A DNA stretch of 42,198 nucleotides from Cercozoa sp. M6MM (Eukaryota; Endomyxa: Ascetosporea), in assembly GCA_040357565.1 (NCBI GenBank), contig JBDODJ010000095.1; one strand, given 5' to 3'. A program made the translations under genes and the position numbers. The notes beneath the pieces are model-generated. The model had not been told where the DNA came from. It was given only the letters and a program-made list of their open reading frames with translations, and made no database searches. Positions 9,115 to 21,200 of this stretch are shown here, piece by piece. How positions within the stretch are numbered: position 1 is the first letter of the stretch; every line of letters begins with the position of its first letter.

Positions 9115-11228
9115 ATGGATCTGTGTCGACGTGCTGGATATGAACTGAGTTTTGTCACTTTGCCAAAGCAAACCACGCCACAAGGGTTTCCGCGCGCGTC
9201 TGCGTATCTGCAAAATGACCTGCGAGCACACAGCGGTTCTCTGCCAAGTGGTCAGATGCATTTGCAGGGCGCACACTCCGGTCAACTGCACAGGATACAC
9301 GTCAACGCGGCGATGCAGCAGCAGTTGCTGCAACAACATCAGCAACAGCAGCAGATTTGTTTGCAGATGCAAATGCAAGTGCAGATGCGTGCGCACAACC
9401 TGCACTGTCAGCAACTGCGCCTACAACAGCGGATCCATATTCTATTGCAGGTAAACCTACACTATTGCACAAAGCAAGAATGTGTATTTTTACCAAGTGA
9501 AATTTAGATGGAAGATGACACGATCAAACAGATCGGACGCTGTCGTGAGGGCACAGCAGCGCACACGCGACTGTTCAAGAAGCAAGAGCGACTCCGCACA
9601 CAGCGACAACACTCGAATCACTGTCTTTTGCGACTGCACAGTAAAATTCGAAATATACACGGAGGGCAATTTTCGTGTTGATGCATCTGAGTGCAGCTGA
9701 GCTGCGACAACTGAGTCATCGTCTCGAACAGTCGAAGCAACTGGCAGAACAGCAACGACTGCAACAACAGCAAGCACTCGCCAGCATGGTACAGTTGTTT
9801 GATAATGTCAGTTGTAGTTTTACTGGCAAATACAGCGGCAGAAGCAACTGGAAGCGGCTCAGACGGCAGCTTTGACACAAACCGCCGTCATCAAGAGTAG
9901 CAACAGCAAGGGCGACGCAGTTGCTTCCACTGAGAGTGCCAATGCAGCTCGTAACGACCTTAATGTTATCAGTGCAACGGCTGGACCCCGCTTTCCCGAA
10001 CGAGTGATCTCACCCACGCACCGAGCACCCTCCTTACCGACACCACCAACACCACCTCCACCTCTACAACAGCAAGTACAACGGCAGCAGCAGCTCGAAT
10101 TGTCTCCCGGCCTAAGTCTAAAAAACGATGATCAGCAGAAACAAGCGGCGGCGCCGACTCGGAAAAAGCGCACACGGCCAGTAAATTTCCCAGAACCTCG
10201 GTTATTTGTGAATTTTTCGGCTACCTTTCCCAGAAGACGAAGACAAAGGCGCAACCGAAAACCACGCGGAGGAAGTCGGTACCCCGAAAACCTCGAAAGT
10301 ACGTTTCAACTGAAGTGGACTTTTTAGTTTCAGTCACACGGGTTGATGAGTGGATGAGCTGAGTGGGTGAGCAATGGTAGAGGTAGAAAGAAGGTTGCGA
10401 AAAAGAGCGAGTCGGCCGCAGAGGGAGGAGATTCGACAGACATGCCGTCGTTGAAACGGCGTCGGACAGGTCTTTTGATATCCCGTGTCGAGAGAGTGGC
10501 TACATGCACTTCCACAGGAGAGCGAAATTCACGAAAGAAACAGGGCAAAGAGATGCCCTGTTTGGTAAGGCTTTCTTTCACTGTCACACAAACGAAAACT
10601 GACTGAAATTCTGCTTGACTACAGTCGGCATTGCTGTACGACCAAATCGACGTCAGCGAGGAAGCGAGTCAGTCTGGTTCTGGAACAGTCCTCTGGGATC
10701 CAGATGGCGATGACCTATTATTGTTACCTCGGAGACCTCGTGTAGCGATGAGCGACAGCAGACACCTGAGTCCTACCTTTCGAATACATCACGACGCAGG
10801 TGGGAGCCTCAACAATGTGGCAGCTGTACTTGGTGTCAAAGAGCACAACAGTCTCTCCTCGGCACAAATGGACACACAGTGCGACGATGACATTGTGCCA
10901 CCTGTGCTGCGTCGCTCTCACTCATCCGAAACACTTGATGTTGACAAAACTCATATCAACGACAGCAAGATCCGATACTTTAATGGGGACAACGATCAGC
11001 ACAAAATGACCAAGGAAGGCAAAGGTAAATTTACGCTTCTTCTTTGTGAACAAGCTTCCGGGGTTCATTTGGGGATCCGGATTGACATCAGGCAAGCACG
11101 AAATACTCTCACTGGGAGGCAGCAGTTTCTTCAACTACGGTGATGCCACCGGCACGACCGACGCGGCTCGGACGACTTTCGAGAACCACATGCCACTGGC
11201 TCTTCCGGTACGTTCCGGAACGTTTTAG
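9115..11228 (+). CDS. Glutamine-rich nuclear-type protein, function unknown
   Basis: Seven exons join in phase: 9115-9450, 9508-9640, 9697-9788, 9836-10278, 10387-10564, 10625-11024 and 11092-11228, giving about 572 residues. The first 110 residues are Gln-rich (MQQQLLQQHQQQQQ). Next comes a charged, probably helical segment, DDTIKQIGRCREG to LRQLSHRLEQSKQLAEQQ, likely a coiled coil. Then follow a Pro-rich linker (TPPTPPPPLQQQ) and basic clusters (RKKRTRP, RRRRQRRNRKPR, LKRRRTG) that look like nuclear localisation signals. An acidic region and a C-terminus with LSLGGSSFFNYGDATG complete it. The composition suggests a transcription or chromatin cofactor, but I recognise no named domain. The start is uncertain (see 8958), and the exon 5 acceptor could be 10381 instead of 10387. 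Confidence 0.7.
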
Positions 11229-12292
11229 TCTAGTTCCTGACACCTTCATCTGTGACGTGATGCAAAGGGAGGGTCGACGTCGTTCATGCCTCTGTTGTCA
11301 CCGCGCTTTGATGGCAGCCTTTCTGTAAAACACCGTTTTGCATCGTTACAGTAAAAAACCGTTTTGCATCGTTGTCGAACGCACTTTCCGCCATGGTGTC
11401 AATACTGTAGCTCGGATGGGGACCTGAGCAGCCATGTACCTGTACTCAAACTTTAAAATCCCAGCAGTATTTAAATTTATAACTCAAGATTTCTGCCGGC
11501 TAGTAGCTCCATTTGGAGCAAACGACACGCCTCTGCCGCAGACCCTTTGATTTCGTCATCACCTCAGAGACGACCGGAAAAGAATTGAAACTGACCTAAC
11601 GCCTCTGGAGCTCGAGCGCGACTGGCTTCAGTTTCACCTTAGCAAGCGAAAGGCTTTCAGTTAGCTAAACTTAAACTTAGATAGTTCAGTCTAAACTTAC
11701 CTAAGAAACCAACTATGTAGTTTCCCTATACAAGTCCTGGGTGGGTCACAAGCGCATAGCTGTAGTCTACCACCAGCTGAGGGTGACCATCCAAGTGAAC
11801 TCCCCTTTTAAAGTTCCCGCAGGGGACATCTTCTCAAGGTTGGTACAGGTGGCGGGCTGGGAGAAGGAGGAGTCATCAGGCGATAAAACCGGAGCCAGGC
11901 TGTGATAACAGCAAAAATGTATAGCAACACATACGGTCATACGGGACCAAGCAAGCAGTGCTTGCACTGTCCGTAAATTGATGCCACTCGAGTGCCTGCG
12001 ATCTGACCGACTGCCAAACAGGCAAGCCAGTGAAGTGGTCACTTTCTCCCAAAACCAAAAAGTGGTGTTTTTGAAAAGCGTCCTCCAGCAAAACGTCGCC
12101 GCCGATCCAATATTATTGATCGACCATTGTGCTGTACGTTGCCTAACAGTGTGCGCAATCGTGCGCAAGTGTGTGCTGTGGGCTGTGCGCAACCGTGCTG
12201 CCTGCCTTTTTTGTGATGATTGTTGTGAACATTTTCCGCTCTTCTGTGTTGGTTTTTTAAAAATCGTCTAATATTGTACCTCTGCAGACGAT
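11229..12292. other. Gene-free stretch upstream of acetyl-CoA carboxylase
   Basis: No supported coding was seen. It holds a short direct duplication (two copies of an ACCGTTTTGCATCGTT unit, about 11326-11372), dispersed-repeat copy C on the minus strand (11701-11878), and the ACC promoter. A CAG at 12284-12286, just before the ACC start, could be the acceptor of a 5' UTR intron. Confidence 0.55.
11701..11878 (-). repeat. Dispersed repeat, copy C (inverted)
   Basis: Read from the minus strand this matches copy A nearly throughout: GACTCCTCCTTCTCCC, TGTACCAACCTTGAGAAGATG, GGGAACTTTAAAAGGGGAG, GGTGGTAGACTACAGCTATG, GTGACCCACCCAGGACT and the terminus GTTGGTTTCTTAG. It is the longest copy alongside A and shows that the repeat extends upstream of the GGGAACTT block. 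Confidence 0.75.
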
Positions 12293-15200
12293 ATGGAGCC
12301 CGAGCCTACCTTTTCCTCGCTAGAGGAGCTGGTGCGTTGCGTCGATTGTTTGTGCGTGCTTGTGTCACATTTTTGTTGCTTCGCAGGTGAGGCGGCGTGG
12401 TGGTCGTCGCGTGCTGCGACGCGTCCTTGTATTTGCGACCACTCCTGTAAAGTTGTCGAGCATGAATACTACACGCTTTTGTAGATCGCAAACAACGGTC
12501 TGGCGGCAGTCAAGTTCATCCGCTCCGTGCGACAGTGGTGTGCCACTGCTGTCGGCAATGCGCATGCCGTCACTCTAGTACCTTGGTTACCTACGCAGTA
12601 TACAAGCCTCACACACACGCACATTACACACAGGTTTGCATGGCGAGTGCCGACGATGTGGCAGCGAACGCCGAGTTCGTGCGCCTCGCCGATGAGCGCG
12701 TTCCTGTGCCGGTACCAGAACGACTGCTATGTTCGAGTATGCGCATGTCAACTATGCCTCTTTAGGTTCCGGGTGGAGCCAGTGCCAAGAACTACGGCAA
12801 CGTGTCGCTTATCGCTTCGTTAGGTTTGTTCGATTTTTTTGTTCGTTTGTGTAGTCACCCTCATTTCGTGTGTTTGTAGCTCTTCGTGCCAAGTGCGATG
12901 CCGTGTGGCCTGGTACATCCAATTCCATGCCTGTGTATCTCGCTGTGTAGTGCATATTCGTCTGTTTTCATTTAGGCTGGGGCCATGCATCGGAGAACCC
13001 GCGATTGCCGGCTCTACTGGCACGAATCGGCGTGACGTGGCTCGGACCGCCTCCTGCTGCCATGCAGGTACTCATTACTTGCCAGCAGCCATGGAGACAC
13101 ATGTATACATGCACCAAAACCATGTAGGCTTTGGGCGACAAGGTGGCTTCCACGGTGCTGGCGCAGAGTGCCGACGTGCCATGCGTTGCCTGGAGTGGTC
13201 AACACGTGACGCTGTCGTCGCAGCAACTGAGCACTCTCAAGCAGCATACGAGTGCTGCCAGTGACACACTCAACCCGGAGAATGTATCTACTCCTTTGCC
13301 CCAGGACCCAGTGTACTCTTACCCCCTCTTTGCCTGTGCAGTTGCTGAGTGTGCTGTCGGAGGAGACACGTGTCGAGAGCGGCGTGCCCCTCTCTCTGCA
13401 GCGCCAGTGCTGCGTCATTACGGCACAGGAGGCCGAACTGGCTGCCAGACAGGTAAATTGATTGTGCTGTGCTTATGCGGTGCATATGAACCCCTGTACA
13501 TAGGTGGGTCTCCCTGTCATGGTCAAAGCCAGTGAGGGTGGCGGCGGCAAGGGTATTTTTGCTCTCTTTTCTTATGCATGCTGTTCTGTGTTACCTGCAT
13601 TTGGGACCGTGTTAGGCATACGCCTGGTGTCGTCCATGGACGACTTGCCTGCCGCATTCCGACAAGTTCAGACCGGTACCACTGTTGTACAGGGCCTACA
13701 AGTGTACCATATCGAATGTGCATTCTTAGAGGTGCCGGGCTCGCCGATTTTCTTGATGCGCGTGGCTCGCAACTGTCGGCACCTCGAAGTGCAGCTACTT
13801 GCCGATGAGGTACTTCTCCCAACACTGTGCATACGAAACATTTCCCTCCCCTTATTGTACAGCAAGGTACCTGTATCGCACTCAGCGGCCGCGACTGCTC
13901 CATCCAGGTACCGTGTGTATGCGTACAAGTATATTCTCGATAAGGGTCCTTGTGGCATGTAGCGCCGCCACCAGAAGATTATTGAGGAGGGTCCGCCGCT
14001 GCCGGCCAAGGATGCGCCGAATGACACAATTTGGCGCCGCATGGAGAGTGCTGCCGTGCGCCTGGCTGTACTTTGGTTTTATGTTCAATTTGGGCATGCC
14101 TATACTTGACTCATTTTGTCTGTGCATGCAGGAGGCAGTCGGTTACTCGAGTGCGGGAACTGTACCTTTGGCACATGCTTACGCTGTGTATTTTGCGTAT
14201 ACTGATGTTTTTACGAGACAGGTCGAGTATTTGTACGAGCCGGAGACCAAGAACTTTTACTTCCTGGAGCTAAACCCGCGTCTGCAGGTACTTTATGTAT
14301 GGCACTGCCTGTTCACTGAAGGCGCAACTGTTTAATAGGTGGAACACCCGGTGACCGAGCTGTTGACTGGCATCAACCTGCCTGCTGCACAGCTGCAGGT
14401 ACCATACCCTTCCTCCACCACTTCACCTGTGCCTTTCTGTTCACTCCTGCTGCTACCCAGGTCGGCATGGGTATCCCGCTGTCGGGCATTGCACACGTCC
14501 GTCGCTATTTTGGGTGCAATTCCGACACGCACCCTCGGAAATTGTGTGCAGTGAAAACTGGGTTGTCTGCAGGCACAAAATGGCCGACACCGGCGTGGTC
14601 GACCTGTCGTCGGACGAGGCGTATTCCAAGGCTCAGTACGCCCCCGGTATCTCGACATGTCGTTCTCGACTGGTTGCGATAGTGCACGATGTAAATGCAG
14701 ACGTGCGTCACGTGCTGGCGTGCCGCATCACGGCTGAGAACCCGGACGATCAGTTCCGACCAACGTCTGGCCTCGTGGAGGAACTCGTCTTCCGCGGTGA
14801 TCGACATATTGACGCCTACTTTGCCGTCAAGGTACCACCAGTTCTTCCTGTCCCAAGTCTGGTGCTTGTACTAAGTATCTGTAGTCTAAATCCCTCATTC
14901 ATGACTACGCCGACAGCCAGTTCGGCCACGTGTTTGCCACGGGTAGTCCCTACACACGTGTTCATGTTGCTTGTACTAACACATCAACCTATGCGCACAG
15001 GTGCTACCAGAGAAGAAGCTCGCAAGCGCATGCTCAATGCTCTGTCGGTAGTTTTTTCTCTTGGTATATTTATACTATGTGTTAATGTTCGCGTCTGTGT
15101 GTATACAGACTCTAAGCGTGCGAGGTGCGGTTCGATGCAACGCAGACTTCCTGCGACGCGTGCTGCGTGCCGACGACTTTGTGCGCGACCAGGTGTCCAC

Positions 15201-18200
15201 CTCGTGGCTCGAGACTGCCGTTGCGTAGGCCTGTCTTTTCACGACACACTTGTTTTCACCCCTCCCTTCGATAGAAACGGCAGCATCCCACCGCGCGAGA
15301 CTCTCTCCTCGGAGACGCGACTGGAGGACCCTGTTGTGGCACTGCTGGGCGGCATCTGGGAGGCCACACGGGTATCCTTGTAGTGCCATCCTACCTCTGC
15401 CCTCTTACACACGTATTCGAATAGGTGTGGCGTCAACGCCGGTCAGCCTACGTCGGCGCTCTCGCACGTGGCCGCGTTCTCTTCACCGAGAGTACTTTTG
15501 GCATTGCTGCATTGCTGTATGATAGACACGATGTATTCTTGGACAGGCGATCACGACGATCTCGTGCAGCATGATGTGTCGCTTGTGCTGAATTCTGTGA
15601 GTTTAGCCTTCGTTTCTTTACTTCCCCATGCATGCACCTCTACGACACACTTTACGCAGGTGCGTTTCGAGCTGTCGCTGTCGCAAGCCGCTCCCGACCA
15701 TGTGCCTTTTTTCTTTGCCATGTTTCTTGTTGGTATGCGCGCGCGTGTGTGTGTGCGTGTGTGTGTGTTCATGGCGGTGTTGTGCAGGTGGTGATCACGC
15801 ACAAGGACTGGGTCGCCAGTGCCTCGGTCACGGCTCTCTCCGACGGCGCGCTGTACCCTTTTTATAAGCTGCATGTGCTGATGTGTGCGTGTGTATTATG
15901 TGTACATGTATTGTGCTGCAGTCTCGTGTCCTTCCAGGGCATGTCGGCCAGCTTTGAGATCTTTGGTCGCACCGACCCTGGCCTTGGTCTACGTCTGCTT
16001 GTATTCCACCTTTTCTCATGCACTTGTACCCACGTTTTTTCTCTTGTCAGGTGGGCGGAGTGACGTACCAGTTTGTGGAGGAGAACGACCCATCGACGCT
16101 TCGTGCTGCCATGCCGGGCAAGCTGGTACGCACCGCCTTCGCTTTTTCTTCTCACGTTTGGGTTACAGTGCGCTAATCCCAAAGGTGCGTTTCCTCGTCC
16201 GCGACGGCGAGCACGTCTCTGAAGGCGAAGCCGTGGCCGAGCTTGAGGTCATGAAGATGGTCGTGCCGCTGGTGTCTACGCACGCCGGCGTCGTGGCCTA
16301 CCTGCCGGGTGTTGCCGAGGGTTGCGTACTGCAGGCCGGTGATCAGGTAGACCACTCAATGTTACCAGAGTGTCCATCCATACTCACATCGCTTGATCAG
16401 GTGGCCTCACTCGCTCTGGACGACGACCGGTGCCTCTCGCAGGCTGAAGTACGACACCCTTCTGTTTTCGCATCTAGTCAAAATAAAGACAAACCTTGCA
16501 GGAGTTTGACGGCAGCATGCCCGAGAAGCTCGATGCTCGTCAGCACACGGCACAGGGCAACTCTTGGCAACGGTAGTTTTTTTTTTAATTGTGTCGAGGT
16601 TGACCAATATTTTCGTTCTGTTTTGTCCACTGTAGCATGGTCGCGGCACGATCGGCACTCAAGTGGGCGCTTTCGGGCTTTGCACTGCCGCCAACGCTGG
16701 CACGCCAGGCATGTGGTCACTTGGTCTCTGCCTTGAGAGGTACGACTATGCCTACAGTTGTTAGATATGTTCAGTGACCCCGATGATTCGATTATGTTTA
16801 GGGCCGCTGCTCCCTGCCGAAGCGGTGGCGCAGGTGCTCGCTGATCTGCGCAACAAGCTGCCGATCGACTTTGTGCAGACGTTACAGGTAATTTTTTACG
16901 CGGAAAACTAAAAGTACGAATTAGTTGTGACATTTTCACAGGGACTGTTGCGCAATTTTGTGGCTGCTGCGAGTCAGGACAGGTGCCTAGCTCTCGGCGA
17001 CAACAATTCGCGCTTGCCTTGTTTTTCTCATGCGGTTTCTGTGTAGGTTTGTGTGGGAGGAACCGCGTCTGTTCCCGACTCTGGAGGTGAACAAGGAGAT
17101 CGACAGTCTCCTCCAGCAGAACCCAGAACTCGCCAACACTGTCGCTCCTCTGTATGCTTTTTCTCGTGTAAATATGTCCAACCCGTGCGTGTGCGTATAA
17201 AAATGTACTCTGTGCAGGACGGAGGTTCTGGCTACGCTTGGTGATGGCCGTCACAACCGTCGCGTGGCCGTATCTACCGTAAGCCAGGACAGTTTAGCTG
17301 TGTACGTGTATGATGCTCCACACATTTACTTTGTTACACCTGCTTAGATCCGCGAGTTGCTGGAGATGTTCACACAGACAGAAGCCAAGTTCGCTGGTCG
17401 ACGTGTTGAGGTAAGCCCCCCCCCCGACTCTAAGTTGTCCGTCAGCCTTCTTAACTTGCTGTCTCGCAGGTTGTGCTGAACCAGATGCGACGCGATCACA
17501 TCGGCAAGAAGGCCACGGAACAGGACGCCAAGGACTGGGCCACCGACGTCACCAACAGTCACTTTGTGCCGGTCATGCGCGACGCTCTGGCGCACTTCCA
17601 CCTCAAGTAGAACTGCACTTCCGCCTGCCCCCCTTTGTCCAACCCATATACTTTTAGTGCACGTGTCGACATTGTGTTGCTTCTCTTGGAACAAGTATGT
17701 TTGTTCGATTGTATGGTTGTTGGATACCTATGTGATTGTGTTTGTATGCGAAAGGTGCGTACGGCTCTGCGTCCACTTCGTGCCGACTTTGACGGTGCGC
17801 TGAACCGTCTGCTCGTGTTGCAGGTAGTTTCTATGTCTGTAGAGACATATTAATCTTTGGTATTTAGCAAGTCATGCACACATAGGGCATGGGCTACGAC
17901 CGCATCAATTTGTGGACGCGGCAGATGTTGATGCACACGACGCGCGACGGACGCGAAGCACGCGACCGCCGTGTGGTACATTAGTCCGTTCAACCTGCTC
18001 TTTGCTTCCTGGATGTATTCCTTCCTGGCTGTGCATGTACACAGGAGGTACGTGCCATGCTGGCGGCGCGTTCGTTGCAGCCGCTCGTGAACGATGCGTC
18101 GCGCCTCGATGACGTTCTGTTTGGCTACATTCTGGCGCCGCAGGTGGCACATTTGCCCAAGGTGCGCGTTTCTCCCAGGCCACATTGGTGATATGTCTTG

Positions 18201-21200
18201 TGACCGACAACTGACAATTGGTAGCACATTCGCGAGGCCGCGTTGGAGGTGTACGCACGCCGAGTCTACCGTGCGCACAACATTGAGATGCACAGGTACA
18301 TCACGTGCTCAGGGTGTATGATTAACGAGGTCTCTTGTGGCTCTGAATAGCACGCAAGGCGACATTCTGCCGGCTTTGGAGAGTGTCGACACGCGCTGCT
18401 TCTTCACGTTCCGGCACAATGCGCTGCGACACCATGACGCCGACTGTGAGGGTACCTCGTTGTATCCCTTTGTTTCTCCCTCGTCTATGTCACCATTGTC
18501 TACTGCTCAGACACGACGTTGGAGCGTATGGCTGGCATGGCTTTCTTTGGGTAACCTTCTCCACCTACTCCTTAGACCTCTGTACCCCTATGTCCCGTAT
18601 CCCTTTGCCCCATGTCCCACAGCGACTTTGCCACGCTGAAGCGCGAGCTGGCCGGCTTCGTGGATCAGGTGTCGCTGCATGCGCCGTCCTCGGTGTCGAC
18701 CCCGACGCCGTCGCTTTCACTTAATCCGGTGGGTCTCTCCAGTTCTGTGTTGATGTATCGTGGCAACGAGTCTCTTTCTCTGTCCAGATGTCGCCCTCTA
18801 TGTCGCGTGCCTCGTCGACAGCGAGTCTGTCTTCGTGTGGATCTGGGTACTCGTGTGGCACAGATGGACCGCCGGTAGGAACCTGTTAAGTGTGCGTAGT
18901 GCGACTGCGTCGCTGCATCTGGCCTTCCGGTTCGATGCAGCGCAAGCGGCGCTGCCGAGTGACGACACCTTTGCCGAGTCGTTCGCGTATACTCGCTCTT
19001 TACCCTACCCCTCTTTTTTCCTATTCGCATCTTAACACACGCGCAGGGTACTGCTGCGACCGCATCTGGCCAAGCTGGATGCACTGAAGGTCCGCAACGT
19101 CACTTTCTACGCCGCTCCTGCTTGTACACAGTCCAGCTTATTATCCCCATCCACCGATGCAGTTATCCCAGATACACATACGCTGCAGGCACTTCCAACG
19201 ATGAGGATGCACTCATGCGCGTGGACACTCCTCTCATCTTCACTGTACCGTCTGTCTTAGCAATAAACCTTATCAACAAACACTATCTCTATGTATATTG
19301 TGCATGTGCGTGTGTGCTTAGTTTCGCAAGCGTCTGCACTGGCAGGAGGACTCAATCATTCGGTACTTCCTCTGTGTCTCTACGGGGAAGGGGTAACACT
19401 AAAACGTCATTCAGCCACCTGGAGCCCACCTCGGCCTTGCATCTCGAAATCGACCGTCTGCGTCGTTTCGATGTGCGTCTCGTGTCCACCGGTGCGTGCC
19501 ACTCTCATGAGTTTACCCCCTCCCCCTCCCCCCCCCCGTGCCTGTCCGACAAATATTCCTCCCCTCAGGCAACACCAAGAAGCGACCGGTGCACGTGTTG
19601 GCTGCCGTGCCGCGCAAGCCTCTCACCAAGGGTGCCGCCTCTTCCTACCTGAACCAGCAGCTCGTGCCACTCTTACTTTTGTGTGTGAATAAAGGACGTA
19701 CCTCGTGGGATGGCCGTCGCTTCTTCGCGCGCTGTTTGGTGCGACACGCGTCGTCCGTGCAGCGTCACCAGGTAGACTGTGTGTCGGAGGGTACTAGACT
19801 CTGACACTCATGCTATGGCTTTGTCTTACAGGGCGTGCCGAGTGAACGCTTGCCGATTGACGCCTTCCCTGAGGCTGAACACGCCTTTGTTGAGTACCGA
19901 TCTCACTTTTTACTTTCCCTTTTGCTTGGGTAGGTAACTATGATTTTTTGCTACTTTAGAGCTCTCAATGAGATCGAGCATGCGAGTGCTTTGCATCACG
20001 AGACGCGTTGGCGACACAATGCGGTGATGCTCAATCTGCTGCTAGAGGTACACTCGCAGTGTGTACTTCACCAAAGTCGGGTTTTAAAGACACAACGGTA
20101 GGTGCCGGTTGACGCACGATTTGTGCGCCGTGTGATCCGTGCACTGACAGTGCGACATGCTGACAGCATTCAGCGTCTTGACATTGCACAAGTAGTTCCT
20201 CGATATTCGAGTGTGTTGCAAATACCAAAACACAACAAGAATCGTGTTTTGTGTTCTAGGTGGAAATCCGAGTGCTCCTACCGCAGCAAAATGAGGCAGC
20301 CGTGCCTTACCGGTACGATGTGCAGAGTAGAGTTTAGACTCACGGGTTGGCTTTTTTGCATGCTTGTTGTATTTTCTATACAGGTTCGTGTGCTGGGCGC
20401 CGACGCGGCATGTGCTGCAGGTGGACGTGTACCGCGAGGTGTACGACGAGTCGCAGAAGCAGCTTGTGTTCCGCTCAGTGCCGCCGCAACAGGGTTTTTC
20501 AGTGATCACTCTGTATGCAAGGGATGACTTATGTGGTTTGTGTGTGTCTGTGTGTCTGCGTGTATGTATATGTGTGTATGTGTTATAGACATGGACGGTG
20601 CCGATGCCGGTGACCTGATGATGCGTCTGGCGCGCTTCGACACGGGACCACTGGACGGGCGGCCCGTGACGAGTGCCTACCCGGTGAAGGGCGAGTTCTT
20701 CCTGTCGCGTCTGCTGGCACAGAGTGTCGGCACTGTGTACGCGTACGACCTCCTGGTGATCCTCGAAAAGGCGCTGCGTCTCACGTGGGCCAAGCACCTG
20801 CAAAAGGTCGTCGCTACCGAGGAGGTACTTTATCCTTACCCCTCCCCCTTCTGCCCCCATTTACCCACCTCCCCGTAGGAGGCACTGGATATCATGCCAA
20901 ATGACATGATGAGCATCAAGGAGATTGTGCTGTCACATGCTGGTACAGACCGTTTCCTTTGGTTTATCTACATTGCGTTTTGGTACATTTGGGCAACGTT
21001 GCAGACAAGGTCGACTCGGACTTTTTGTCGGAGGACAAGCTGCGTGATCAGATCCGGGTATCCCCAACACTCCCCTTCCCCCCTCGACACTCCTCCTCCT
21101 TACCTCCATGTAGGGCGCCTTGCCCGGCAGCAGCTGGCAGGACCGAGTTGACGCTGCTCTTGGCGTGCTGGGCGACATTACGCTGGTGCTTTACCCCCCC

